From Oscillospiraceae bacterium (GTDB taxonomy: Bacteria; Bacillota; Clostridia; Oscillospirales; Acutalibacteraceae), in the NCBI GenBank assembly GCA_910574935.1, contig CAJTCU010000009.1:58399-122398 (forward strand): 64,000 nucleotides of DNA, read 5' to 3'. Shown here in pieces: positions 34,801-43,739 of this stretch. Made by a program: the position numbers and the translations under genes. Numbering within the stretch: the first letter of the stretch is position 1; every line of letters starts with the position of its first letter. The notes beneath the pieces are model-generated. The model was given only the letters and a program-made list of their open reading frames with translations. It had not been told where the DNA came from and did not search any database.

Positions 34801-35385
34801 ATGCCGCATATTATTTTTAAAGGTATTGCCCGGGCAGACGACCCAGACCTGCTGGCAGTGAATCCCAAGCCCGCTGGGGCCCGGGATTTGCGGCTGTCTT
34901 CTGTGGCGGAACAGGTCCTGTGGATGCTGCCAGGATTTTTTCTCTGCATAACCTCTATGATTATGAAAGCCCGACTGACCGGGCGCTTTCCCCTGCTGGC
35001 CCCTTTGCTGCCGGTGGGCGTTTTACTGGGAATACTGGCCTGCTTTCTCCACGAACTGCTCCACGCCCTGCCCCAGCCCAAAGGAGCTATTGTATACATT
35101 GGCTTTATCCCAAAGGGATTTCTTTTCTTCATGAAGTGCAAGGAGCCTATCAGCCGCCAGCGCTTTGTTTTAATGGCCCTGTTGCCGGTAACTTTAGGGG
35201 TCATTCCTCTGGCGCTGTTCTGGTTTTCCACCAGTTCTGCGCTGTGCGCCCTGTGGTGGCCCATGGCCATGATTGGTTTTCTCTCCCCAGCCCCGGACTA
35301 TGCCAACGTTTTTCATATTTTAAGAGAAGTGCCGCCCAAGGGGAGGATTCAAGATGCCGAGCAGGGACTGTGCTGGTTTGTTTGA
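34801..35385 (+). CDS. DUF3267 family membrane zincin-like protein
   Basis: A 194-residue protein with about four hydrophobic segments. HELLHA is an HExxH zinc-metalloprotease motif inside a membrane context, and SPAPDYANVFHI near the C-terminus may supply a further ligand, as in DUF3267 ('putative zincin peptidase') proteins. Proteolytic activity has not been shown for the family. The gene follows the ABC exporter by 9 bp with GAGGTG upstream, so it is co-transcribed with the glycan module. Confidence 0.75.
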   Translation: MPHIIFKGIARADDPDLLAVNPKPAGARDLRLSSVAEQVLWMLPGFFLCITSMIMKARLTGRFPLLAPLLPVGVLLGILACFLHELLHALPQPKGAIVYIGFIPKGFLFFMKCKEPISRQRFVLMALLPVTLGVIPLALFWFSTSSALCALWWPMAMIGFLSPAPDYANVFHILREVPPKGRIQDAEQGLCWFV

Positions 35386-35673
35386 TAGAAAACTGGAACT
35401 ATGAATAGGGGATGGCCTGGGACAAAACCGCAGTTTATTGCACCCCCATCCCTAGATTTGCAGCTTATCTGCCACTGCCAGACGTTCCTCTCTACCACTC
35501 GCGTACTAGATCCCACAATATTTCCTATTTTCAACTGTAATTAACGCTAACGCAGCTTGAAATGGATAAACTTCTTTTGACCCCGCGGCAAATCCGCCTA
35601 CTTTTTTAGACTCGTTGTTATTTCGCAATTTTTCAGTGCGTTTATTCTATCCTATGGAGAAAGGAACTTCCCT

Positions 35674-36660
35674 ATGGCCCGCAGCTTTATCCCTGGCCTG
35701 GTGTCTATTGTAACGCCTGTTTATAACGGCGAGGCACATCTAGCGCCCATGCTGGACTCTGTACTGGCCCAGACCTATGACCAAGTGGAGATGATTTTGG
35801 TGGACGACGGATCTACCGACAACACCTTCGCCCTGGGAGAAAGCTACCGACAACGCTTTGCGGACCGGGGCTACGGCTATCAGATAGTGGCCGCGCCCCA
35901 TTCCTGCGCTGCGGGAGCCATGAACTACGGCCTTCCCCTGGCGTCCGGCCAGTTTTTGGTATGGCCAGACAGCGACGACTACTTGGAGCCGGATTCCATC
36001 AAAATCCGGGTTCAGTATCTTTTCGCCCACCCCGAAGCGGGTGCTGTGCGGTCTCTTTCCTATTATTTTCAGGGAGAACCCAGCCAACGGCTGGACCGGG
36101 CCGACGAGCGCACTGGGAATTTGAACCGGCAAAATATTTTCTGGGATTTGCTCTTCTTCCGCACCTTTGTGTGCTGTGGCTGCTATATGCTGCGCACAGA
36201 GAGCTTTTTCCAGGTGTACCCTCAGGGACACATTCCCGTGTACCCAGTGGGGCAAAACTTTCAAATGCTGCTCCCCTATCTATACCGCTACAGCTGCCAT
36301 ACTCTTCCCCAGCGTCTATACGGCGTGTGTGTGCGGCCGGGCAGCCACTCTCGCGCTTTTCTAAGCCAGGAGCAGACTTACGAAAAATATGCCCATTATG
36401 AACGGATGGTGGACGAGCTCGCCGGTATCTGCGGCATAAAAAGCCGCGGGGAACGCCGGCGGCTGGCCCGGTGGAAGTTCAACCGGCGGGTAACGCTGGG
36501 GTTTACTTATAAAGACAGAGCTAAAATTATCTCCGCTATGGAATTGACCCAGGGATGTGGGGGGCCGCTTTTGGGTGCTGCCTGGTACATGGGCCTTTTG
36601 CTTCGGTATAATCCAGCCGTATGGCTGGCCAAAGGACTGTTTCAACGGAGAAAGAGATAG
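35674..36660 (+). CDS. Family 2 glycosyltransferase
   Basis: A 328-residue GT-A enzyme: LVSIVTPVYNGEAHLAPMLD, then ILVDDGSTDNT, then VWPDSDDYLEPD with the DXD residues. The C-terminal third (RLARWKFNRRVTLGF) is basic and may be membrane-associated. GAGAAAGGAACTT precedes the ATG. The 288 bp upstream hold no gene; a promoter there is likely but not clear. Probably adds a sugar to the polymer made by the same module. Confidence 0.87.
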   Translation: MARSFIPGLVSIVTPVYNGEAHLAPMLDSVLAQTYDQVEMILVDDGSTDNTFALGESYRQRFADRGYGYQIVAAPHSCAAGAMNYGLPLASGQFLVWPDSDDYLEPDSIKIRVQYLFAHPEAGAVRSLSYYFQGEPSQRLDRADERTGNLNRQNIFWDLLFFRTFVCCGCYMLRTESFFQVYPQGHIPVYPVGQNFQMLLPYLYRYSCHTLPQRLYGVCVRPGSHSRAFLSQEQTYEKYAHYERMVDELAGICGIKSRGERRRLARWKFNRRVTLGFTYKDRAKIISAMELTQGCGGPLLGAAWYMGLLLRYNPAVWLAKGLFQRRKR

Positions 36661-36686
36661 GGATAATATAATATTCAGAAAAGCCA

Positions 36687-36715
36687 TTGTAAATATCTGT
36701 CTTGGGTAGTATAAT
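36687..36715 (+). promoter_or_regulatory. Promoter of the hybrid kinase / HD-GYP-like operon
   Basis: TTGTAA (36687-36692), a 17-nt spacer and TATAAT (36710-36715). Transcription from here starts after the upstream in-frame ATG at 36702, which supports the downstream start at 36897. Confidence 0.65.
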
Positions 36716-36749
36716 AGGGCATAGTAGCGCTTGTTATTATGCCCTATTA
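36712..36749. promoter_or_regulatory. 12-bp inverted repeat over the kinase transcription start
   Basis: TAATAGGGCATA (36712-36723) and TATGCCCTATTA (36738-36749) are perfect arms separated by 14 nt. The left arm covers the -10 box and the start of transcription, so it may be an operator or a 5' mRNA hairpin. Confidence 0.55.
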
Positions 36750-36896
36750 CTGTGGGCCACACCGGCTGTTTTTTGGCACAGGCTTATTTTCTCTTCTGCT
36801 GGGAAAGCGCCCTTTGCAGGCGCCGTTTATTATATCGTTACGTTAGTCTATTTGGTTGATCTCTCATTTCTGCCCAAGGGAAAGGATGAACGATTT

Positions 36897-38765
36897 ATGG
36901 AAAATCGGGAGCTTGCAAATGTTTGGGAAAAAGTAGGTCTGCCGGTGCTGGTTTTTCCCGCTGGCAGCATCCGCTCTATTTATTGCAACAGCCTTGCTTC
37001 CGCTCTCTGTGGTGGAGACCTTTTTGCTGCCCTGCCCCCCAATGACGCCCGCCATTTGCAAGACGCTCTTTTGGGCCGCAGTGATCCTCCCTTTTTTTGC
37101 CGCTTGGGCCAGGAGGTCTACTCCGCGGTACTGATTCCCTATGAAGAATATGCTGTGTGCCTGCTGCACCAGGTCACCGGCTACTATAACCGCACCCAAA
37201 ACGCCCTGGACGAAGCCATTATGGCCAGCAAGGCCAAGACCAACTTTCTCTCGGAAATGTCCCACGACATCCGCACCCCCATGGGGGCCATTGTGGGGCT
37301 TACTGAAATAGCCCTAAACCATAACAATTCCCCCCTAAAAATTCAGGAATGCCTGGAAAAGATTAAAGTGGCCTCTGGCCACATGATGTCTCTGCTGAAC
37401 GAAGTACTGGACATGTCCCGCATTGAGAGCGGCCGAATCAGCCTACAGGCAGAAAAAACCAATGTGGCGGACCTGCTGCATGAAATCCTCATTGTGGCCC
37501 GCCCCCAGGCGGATGCGGGCCAGCTAAAGTTTTCCCTGGAAATGGGCCCTGTTTACGCCGAAAACCTCATGCTGGATGCAGTACGCCTCAAGCAGGTGTG
37601 CCTAAACCTTCTCTCTAACGCCATTAAGTACACCCCCGCCGGGGGCTGGGTGGACTTCTATTTTGCCATTGAGCCCAAAGACCCCGGCCAAGTGCTGATG
37701 ACCATGCGGGTGAAAGACAACGGCATTGGCATGAGCCGGGAATTTTTAACAAAAGTTTTCTCCCCTTTTGAGCGGGAAGAAAAAAATTCTGTCAACAAGA
37801 TTCAGGGTACCGGGTTGGGCATGGCTATTACCAAGAACCTGGTGGAGCTGATGAACGGCTCCATTCAGGTGGAAAGCGAAACTGGCAAAGGCAGCTGTTT
37901 TTCTGTAGAGATCCCCTTTTCCTCCACCGGAGACGCTGTTTATGACGAGTTGGCAGGCCAGCGGGTACTTCTTTTAGACCCTGAAGAAAAACGAGCCCGG
38001 CAGGCCATTGTTATGTTGACACAACTGCGTATAGAGACTGATTGGGCCCAAAGCGCCAGCGAAGTAATGGACTTTATTAACGACGCGGACCTTTCCGGAG
38101 AGGAATACTATGCTTTTCTCACCGTGGAAAAAATTGAGGGAGCCGAGATGACCTTGCTGCTGCCAGACATCCGGCGCCGGCTGGGCGACAAGCCTATGTT
38201 ACTGCTGACAGATAATGACTGGAGCCAGATCGAATACATATTCACCCGCTCTGGGATTGACAGCTTTATTCCCCTTCCTCTATTTAAAAGCCGACTGGCA
38301 GCAGGGCTTTTCAGTCGTGGAAACACCAATGATCCCACCGTGCCGGAAGTCCATTCTTCTCAGGGCAGCCTTACCGGCTGCCGGCTCCTGCTGGCCGAAG
38401 ACAACGAGCTGAACCGGGAAATCGCCCAGGAACTGCTGGAGGAATCCGGCGCGGTTATCGAGTGCGCGGTAGACGGTCTGGAGGCATTGACCATGTTCCA
38501 GGAATCCGCCCCCCAGTATTACCAAGTGATTTTAATGGACGTGCAGATGCCCAAAATGAACGGCCTGGACGCCACCCGGAACATCCGTCTGCTGGACCGG
38601 CCCGACGCAGGGACCATCCCCATTATCGCCATGACCGCCAATGCCTTTGTGGAGGACATGAAGAACTCTTTAGATGCTGGAATGAACGCCCATATATCAA
38701 AGCCCCTGGACATGGATAAGGTATTCTCCACCATAGAAGCACTGCTAAGAGGGACCACATCATGA
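36897..38765 (+). CDS. Hybrid sensor histidine kinase with pseudo-receiver and receiver domains
   Basis: A 622-residue soluble kinase. The N-terminal ~100 residues look PAS-like. HisKA has the phospho-acceptor H123 (MSHDIRTPMGAIVG); the ATPase domain shows LLSNAIKYTP, VKDNGIGMS and GTGLGMAITKNL. A receiver-like domain (~360-480) starts QRVLLLDPEEKRA and lacks a clear phospho-Asp. The C-terminal receiver has D548 (ILMDVQMPKMNG). No histidine phosphotransfer domain follows. Its ATGA stop overlaps the HD-GYP-like gene, so the two proteins probably work together. The start at 36897 (MENREL) has AAAGGA upstream. Confidence 0.8.
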   Translation: MENRELANVWEKVGLPVLVFPAGSIRSIYCNSLASALCGGDLFAALPPNDARHLQDALLGRSDPPFFCRLGQEVYSAVLIPYEEYAVCLLHQVTGYYNRTQNALDEAIMASKAKTNFLSEMSHDIRTPMGAIVGLTEIALNHNNSPLKIQECLEKIKVASGHMMSLLNEVLDMSRIESGRISLQAEKTNVADLLHEILIVARPQADAGQLKFSLEMGPVYAENLMLDAVRLKQVCLNLLSNAIKYTPAGGWVDFYFAIEPKDPGQVLMTMRVKDNGIGMSREFLTKVFSPFEREEKNSVNKIQGTGLGMAITKNLVELMNGSIQVESETGKGSCFSVEIPFSSTGDAVYDELAGQRVLLLDPEEKRARQAIVMLTQLRIETDWAQSASEVMDFINDADLSGEEYYAFLTVEKIEGAEMTLLLPDIRRRLGDKPMLLLTDNDWSQIEYIFTRSGIDSFIPLPLFKSRLAAGLFSRGNTNDPTVPEVHSSQGSLTGCRLLLAEDNELNREIAQELLEESGAVIECAVDGLEALTMFQESAPQYYQVILMDVQMPKMNGLDATRNIRLLDRPDAGTIPIIAMTANAFVEDMKNSLDAGMNAHISKPLDMDKVFSTIEALLRGTTS

Positions 38766-40624
38766 AAGAATACCAGGAGAGATACATTGCGAATTTAAAG
38801 GAAATTTTCCTGCTTACCGCGCCCCCCCAGGAGATTCCTCAGGATGTTCCAGCCTTTGCAAAGGAGCGCCACCGGTGCTGGGAGCAGGCCCGGGTTTTGG
38901 CTGTGGAAAATACCGTCCTGCTGCGGGAGGAGCTTTTTCCTGTGTTGGACAACATCGTTTCCGCCAGCGAAGAGGATGTTGAGAACCTGGAGGAGTTTGC
39001 GGGCCAGCTACTCTCTGGCGCCACACAGCTGGACGTAGTGCTGAACTATTACCTGCACAACGCCCTGATTGTCTACGCCCGCCGCTGGAATAAGCGGGAT
39101 ATGTTGATTAAGGCCTTATACAACGGAGCCATGGCTCTATTTTACATGGAAGATCTCGTGCGCCACGCCGGGCAGAGCCGGTACAAGTGGAAGATGTCTA
39201 GCCTGTTTGGCGAGGCGGCTTCCTTTATCAAACAGTACGATGAGATCGAGGATCAGGAGACCCGGGGGTACATCCACCGGGCTATGGGCAACCTGGCCTT
39301 GGCCTATGCGGATTTTAATGAAGAAGATGCTACAAAAAAGATGAAGGCCATCCGCCGTTCCCTGCGGTTTTTAGAGGACCCGGTCTACCATGAAAAGTCC
39401 CCTGATCTGCCCTGGGACCTGTATATCTATAAGTCCCACCAAGAGCGCACCACCGGCCTGGGGCTGCTGCGGGCCGGCGTTAACGCGGACCCGCAGATTT
39501 TAGGCGAGGTGATGGAGTCTGCCGAGTATGTCATTAACCGGCAAAGTGCGCTAAGCCAGCGCCGGGGCATGCCTACCTCTCTGCGGTGGCAGTACTCCTA
39601 CCAGGCGGCCCAGTACCACTGCGGCATTCGGCCCCTCTCCTATCTTTTGGGCTGGATGGAGTCCACCTATATGAACCGAGATGAAACGGATTATTCCGGC
39701 GAAGGATTCTACCACAACATGTTCCTACCCGCCCTTTACGCCATCTATATTGACAGTAGCCCAGAGTACCGAATGAAGAAGAAAGAGGTTATGGGGCTAA
39801 TGTACCGGCGCATGATGGTATATGTGCGCAATATGCCTGACAACCAGATGTGTGAGACCACCCTTCAGCAGCTTTTGGCCTGCCTCCAGTCCTTTGTAGA
39901 GTATCCGGACGGAGTCCTGCAAAAAGATTTCATCCTACAGCTGGTGGTTTGCCGGGGGCTGGACGCCTTTGTCGCCTCTCGCATGGCGGCAGAAGTGGCT
40001 GGTATGATGGTGGAACGAGTGCTGGAGCTTCAGCCCCAGTATTTGTTGGGGGCTTTGGGATTCTTTACAGTGGAGGCCTTACAGGCGCACTGCTTTCAGC
40101 TGAAGCAGTTCGTCTTTGACAGCTGCCTGCTGCACAATGTGGGTATTTTGGTGTTCAGCAATATGATCCGCCGCATTGGCCGCAGCTGGCTGGAAGAGGA
40201 AAAGGAGATGTACGAATGCCACGTATATGCCGGTGAAATGCTTCTCTCCCAGGGAGAGTCTACCCGGCCCTATATTTCCGCCGCTAAGGGCCACCACAAG
40301 TTTTATAATGACCAGGAGGGCTACCCCAAAGAATACAGCCGCAAGGATGGTCCAGAACAGGTACTAACAGATATTGTCAGCGGAGCCTCCCATTTGATGC
40401 GGCTTATTGACAACCGTGTGTTTCTCTCTTTGTCCTCTATGTCTCTGGACCAGGCCATGGAGCAGATTAAAGCCGACGCCGGTATACGCCTGGCCCCTGA
40501 GGTTTCTCAGCTGCTGCTGGACCTGCGTCCGCAAATTGAAGAATATCTCGTAAACGGCCAGGTGGAGGCCTATCGGGAAGCCTTTGCGCTACAATCTGCC
40601 TCCCCGTCGGAAAAATCCATGTAA
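38762..40624 (+). CDS. Degenerate HD-GYP-like signalling protein
   Basis: A 620-residue protein. The first ~440 residues are helical and unrecognised. The C-terminal part resembles an HD-GYP c-di-GMP phosphodiesterase, but H458-N459 stands where HD is expected (LLHNVGI versus LLHDIGK). HVYAGEML keeps one His; H511-H512 remain but the following Glu is Lys (GHHKF); D517 and G520-Y-P522 remain. Loss of the HD Asp argues for weak or absent hydrolysis, perhaps a c-di-GMP-binding or structural role. Coupled to the hybrid kinase, and 10 kb from PelD. Confidence 0.7.
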   Translation: MKEYQERYIANLKEIFLLTAPPQEIPQDVPAFAKERHRCWEQARVLAVENTVLLREELFPVLDNIVSASEEDVENLEEFAGQLLSGATQLDVVLNYYLHNALIVYARRWNKRDMLIKALYNGAMALFYMEDLVRHAGQSRYKWKMSSLFGEAASFIKQYDEIEDQETRGYIHRAMGNLALAYADFNEEDATKKMKAIRRSLRFLEDPVYHEKSPDLPWDLYIYKSHQERTTGLGLLRAGVNADPQILGEVMESAEYVINRQSALSQRRGMPTSLRWQYSYQAAQYHCGIRPLSYLLGWMESTYMNRDETDYSGEGFYHNMFLPALYAIYIDSSPEYRMKKKEVMGLMYRRMMVYVRNMPDNQMCETTLQQLLACLQSFVEYPDGVLQKDFILQLVVCRGLDAFVASRMAAEVAGMMVERVLELQPQYLLGALGFFTVEALQAHCFQLKQFVFDSCLLHNVGILVFSNMIRRIGRSWLEEEKEMYECHVYAGEMLLSQGESTRPYISAAKGHHKFYNDQEGYPKEYSRKDGPEQVLTDIVSGASHLMRLIDNRVFLSLSSMSLDQAMEQIKADAGIRLAPEVSQLLLDLRPQIEEYLVNGQVEAYREAFALQSASPSEKSM

Positions 40625-40658
40625 TGCCCTCTTATTTATCAAGAAAGGATTTTCTTCT

Positions 40659-41450
40659 ATGTCCCATACGCCCAATCTGTCCAACTCTAGCATTCTTGAA
40701 CTCTCCTTCCGCATGGGCGAGACTCTTTTAGAAAACGGTGCGGAGATCTCCCGGGTACAGGAGACTATGGAGCGTGTTGCCCGGGCCTATCAAGTAGAGC
40801 ATTTGGACGTGTATGTACTTACCAACGCCATTTTTGCCGACGGCAAGGAAAACGGTGTGCAGCGCTCTACCCGCCTACGCTACGTTCCCAGTGCCAGCAC
40901 CCATCTGGGGCGCATCTGTGCTGTAAACCAGCTTTCCCGGGAAATTGCCCTGGGCCTACACACCGTGGAGGAGGCCTTTGCCCAGCTGGAAGAAATTCGT
41001 ACTCTGCCCTATTCCCCCCTGCCCATGGCAGTGCTTTCCTGTGCTATAGGCAGCGCGGCTTTCAGCTACCTTTTCGGCGGCACCTGGGCCGACGCTGCTG
41101 TGGCCTTTTTCTGCGGTGTGGCTTTGGAGCTTTTCCTATTTTTCACCAGCAAAAAGGGGACGTCTAAATTTATGACCAATCTCTCGGCCAGCGCCCTAGT
41201 CACGCTCATCGGCGGGGCGGTTTTCTTGCTGGGAGCCGGGAATAATATGGATAAGATCATTATAGGCTCCATCATTCGTTTGGTGCCTGGGGTAGCCCTG
41301 ACTAATTCTATCCGGGACTTCTTCCACGGCGACTATCTAAGCGGGGCCATCCGCATGCTGGACGCTGTGCTAGTAGGCGGATGCATTGCGGTGGGAGTCG
41401 GCTCGGTGGTACGGCTGCTCTCTCTTCTGACAGGGGGTGCGTTGTTTTGA
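40659..41450 (+). CDS. Threonine/serine exporter ThrE family, larger subunit (DUF1212)
   Basis: A 263-residue protein with the ThrE N-terminal cytosolic domain (ETLLENGAEISRVQETMERV; NAIFADGKENG) and about five membrane segments. The family exports threonine, serine or small peptides, or in some organisms succinate, through a split two-subunit carrier. The ATG at 40659 follows AGAAAGGA; the longer ORF begins inside the HD-GYP-like gene. The stop and the next start share TGATG. Confidence 0.87.
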   Translation: MSHTPNLSNSSILELSFRMGETLLENGAEISRVQETMERVARAYQVEHLDVYVLTNAIFADGKENGVQRSTRLRYVPSASTHLGRICAVNQLSREIALGLHTVEEAFAQLEEIRTLPYSPLPMAVLSCAIGSAAFSYLFGGTWADAAVAFFCGVALELFLFFTSKKGTSKFMTNLSASALVTLIGGAVFLLGAGNNMDKIIIGSIIRLVPGVALTNSIRDFFHGDYLSGAIRMLDAVLVGGCIAVGVGSVVRLLSLLTGGALF

Positions 41451-41908
41451 TGGATCTGCTCCCCCTCTTAAACTGGCTGTCGCAAACTGCTGTGGCCTTT
41501 CTAGCCACCATTGCCTTTGCGGTGATCTTCCACACCCCCCGGCGGGAGCTGCTGTTTACTGGGTTCACTGGTGGGGCGGGGTGGCTGGTGTATTTAATCG
41601 CCGGCAGCCTGGGCTGCGGGGTGGCCAGCGCCTCCTTTTTCGCGGCGCTGGCCCTGACCTGGCTTTCCCGGATGTTCTCCTTTTACCGAAAAGCTCCGGT
41701 AACGGTGTTTTTAATCTGCGGCATTTTCCCCATTGTGCCCGGGGCGGGCATCTACTATACTGGGTATTACTTTTTCATGGGCAGCAACGCCCAAGCTTTC
41801 AATAAAGGACTGGAAACCATTAAGATCGCAGTCGCCATTGCCCTTGGCATCGGTATTGTGTTGTCCCTGCCATATTTTCTTTTTACGACGGAGCGGAGAA
41901 AAAAGTAG
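41450..41908 (+). CDS. Threonine/serine exporter ThrE family, smaller subunit (DUF3815)
   Basis: A 152-residue membrane protein with four to five hydrophobic segments, including ATIAFAVIFHTPRRELLFTG and FLICGIFPIVPGAGIYYTGY, which is diagnostic for the C-terminal ThrE half. It starts at the ATG overlapping the preceding stop (TGATG), so it is translationally coupled to the larger subunit. Confidence 0.87.
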   Translation: MDLLPLLNWLSQTAVAFLATIAFAVIFHTPRRELLFTGFTGGAGWLVYLIAGSLGCGVASASFFAALALTWLSRMFSFYRKAPVTVFLICGIFPIVPGAGIYYTGYYFFMGSNAQAFNKGLETIKIAVAIALGIGIVLSLPYFLFTTERRKK

Positions 41909-42058
41909 AGACATCCCATGGATGGCACATTGTGCGGTCCGGGGGTGAAAAGTTGGCCAAGCACAGGAAAACTGCCAAGCTTTTACCGTCCGCTTTTCTG
42001 GGCCTTGACGCCCGCTCCTAATTTTCGCCTATTCATTTTCCACTCCAAAGGAGGACCC

Positions 42059-43021
42059 ATGCCCCGCAGAGAAGTGACTATTACCCCCAACGATGCCGGA
42101 CAGCGGCTAGATAAGTTTCTGACCAAAACCTACCCCAATCTGCCCCAGGCTGTGCTGTACAAGTGTATTCGCAAAAAGGACGTACGCCTAAACGGCGGCC
42201 GCTGTGTGCCCGAAGTTAAGCTGGCCCCTGGCGACCGGCTTTCCCTGTATTGGCAGGAGGAATTTTTCCAGCAGTCCCCCAAGGAACAGGACTTTTTAAA
42301 AGCCCCCCTAAAGTTGCGGGTGGTTTACGAGGACCAGAACCTGCTGCTTTTGGATAAACCCCCGGGGCTTATCGTTCATCCGGACGAAAACTACCACTTC
42401 GATTCCCTCATCGCCCGGGTGCGGCACTATCTCTATGACAAAGGCGAGTACAACCCTGACAGCGAAAATTCTTTCGCCCCAGCGCTGGTGAATCGCATCG
42501 ACCGCAATACAGGCGGTATTGTTATGGCGGCGAAAAATGCCGACGCTCTGCGCATCCTCAACCAAAAGGTCAAGGACCGAGAGCTGAAAAAGTTGTACCT
42601 TTGCGTGGTCTGCGGCGTGCCAAAGATAAAGGAAGCCCTGCTGACCGGTTACCTTAGCAAGGACGAGGCAAAAAACCGGGTATTTATCAGCAAAAGGCCA
42701 CTGCCCGGGGGCAAGACGATCCGCACCCGCTACCGGGTACTAGAAGAGCGCGGGGGCTTTGCCCTTTTGGAGGTGGAGTTGCTTACCGGGCGTACCCACC
42801 AGATCCGGGCCCACCTAGCCTCTATCGGCCACCCCCTGGCCGGGGATGGCAAGTATGGCCGCAATGCCCTGAACCGGCCCACAGGTTTTCCCTATCAAGC
42901 GCTGTATTCCTATAAGCTGCGGTTTAGCTTCACCAGCCCTGGTGGAGCCCTGGAATATCTAAACAAGCAAGAATTCCAGGCAGAAAACGTGTGGTTTTTA
43001 GAAGCGTTTCAGGGGTTCTGA
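42059..43021 (+). CDS. RluA-family pseudouridine synthase
   Basis: A 320-residue RNA-modifying enzyme. The N-terminal S4-like domain (GQRLDKFLTK) is followed by the catalytic block NRIDRNTGGIVMAAKN, with the active-site Asp, and LLTGRTHQIRAHLASIGHPLAGDGKYG. RluC/RluD relatives isomerise specific uridines in 23S rRNA; the target here is not certain. The ATG at 42059 follows AAAGGAGGA. The gene is likely independent of the glycan genes around it. Confidence 0.9.
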   Translation: MPRREVTITPNDAGQRLDKFLTKTYPNLPQAVLYKCIRKKDVRLNGGRCVPEVKLAPGDRLSLYWQEEFFQQSPKEQDFLKAPLKLRVVYEDQNLLLLDKPPGLIVHPDENYHFDSLIARVRHYLYDKGEYNPDSENSFAPALVNRIDRNTGGIVMAAKNADALRILNQKVKDRELKKLYLCVVCGVPKIKEALLTGYLSKDEAKNRVFISKRPLPGGKTIRTRYRVLEERGGFALLEVELLTGRTHQIRAHLASIGHPLAGDGKYGRNALNRPTGFPYQALYSYKLRFSFTSPGGALEYLNKQEFQAENVWFLEAFQGF

Positions 43022-43045
43022 CGCATTTCTTTTTGACGGTGAAAC

Positions 43046-43247
43046 GCCTCTGGCGGCGTAAAGTAGGCAAAGCCAGCTTTTTGGCAGGGCTTCTAAGAAT
43101 CTCACCAGACGCCAACTCTTCACCCCTGAACCGCACAAGTGTCCCTTTAGCTTCCCTTTCCCCTCCTTTTTCTGCTTCGAGGGCGAATTCTACCGAGGGA
43201 CGGCCAGCCTCTTCACGGCGTAAAAGTTTCTTTAACCCGCCAGAGGC
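43046..43247. repeat. Intergenic segment bounded by an 11-bp inverted repeat
   Basis: GCCTCTGGCGG (43046-43056) and CCGCCAGAGGC (43237-43247) are perfect arms bounding ~200 bp with no credible gene. CGGCGTAAA also occurs near both ends. It may be a third short non-coding element; no second copy was noticed in this window. Confidence 0.4.
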
Positions 43248-43274
43248 ATCAACACTACAAAGAATTGAGGATGG

Positions 43275-43739
43275 ATGTTTTTGCAGACAGTAAAAGTGAC
43301 CGGCTTTCTGCCGGAAGAGACCCATGCCCTCCGGCAGGAGGTTTTTATAGAAGAACAGGGCTTCGCTCAAGAGTTTGATGAGACAGACCGCGCCGCTCTG
43401 CACATTACACTGTATGAAGACGGCCAGGCCGCGGCCTGCTGCCGGATCTTCCCCGATAGCCCCAGGGGCACATGGCACGTGGGGCGGGTGGCTGTGCGGA
43501 AAAACCGCCGGGGCCAGGGGCTGGGAGCCCAGGTCATGGACCAAGCCGAGGCGGCCGCAAGGGCCCGGGGCGCGGCGCGGATGGTTCTTTCGGCACAGGT
43601 GCAAGCCGCAGGCTTTTATCAAAAGCTGGGCTATGCGCAAAGCGGCGGGGTCTATCTGGACGAACATTGCCCCCATGTACACATGGAAAAACTGCTGGGC
43701 CAGGAAACTACGGAAAAGAGGGAAACTGCATGCGAGTGA
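43275..43739 (+). CDS. GNAT-family N-acetyltransferase
   Basis: A 154-residue acetyltransferase of the ElaA/YjcF-like group: ALRQEVFIEEQGFAQEFDE, then VGRVAVRKNRRGQGLGAQVM with the acetyl-CoA loop, and AQVQAAGFYQKLGYAQSG. The substrate is unknown. The ATG at 43275 is preceded by GAGG. Its last 10 bases overlap the start of the GT4-CsaB fusion gene. Confidence 0.85.
   Translation: MFLQTVKVTGFLPEETHALRQEVFIEEQGFAQEFDETDRAALHITLYEDGQAAACCRIFPDSPRGTWHVGRVAVRKNRRGQGLGAQVMDQAEAAARARGAARMVLSAQVQAAGFYQKLGYAQSGGVYLDEHCPHVHMEKLLGQETTEKRETACE

Noticed and set aside
36702..36896. Longer start giving the hybrid kinase an N-terminal hydrophobic region
   Set aside because: The ATG at 36702 lies within the promoter, before the predicted transcription start, and has no RBS. 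The ATG at 36897 has AAAGGA.
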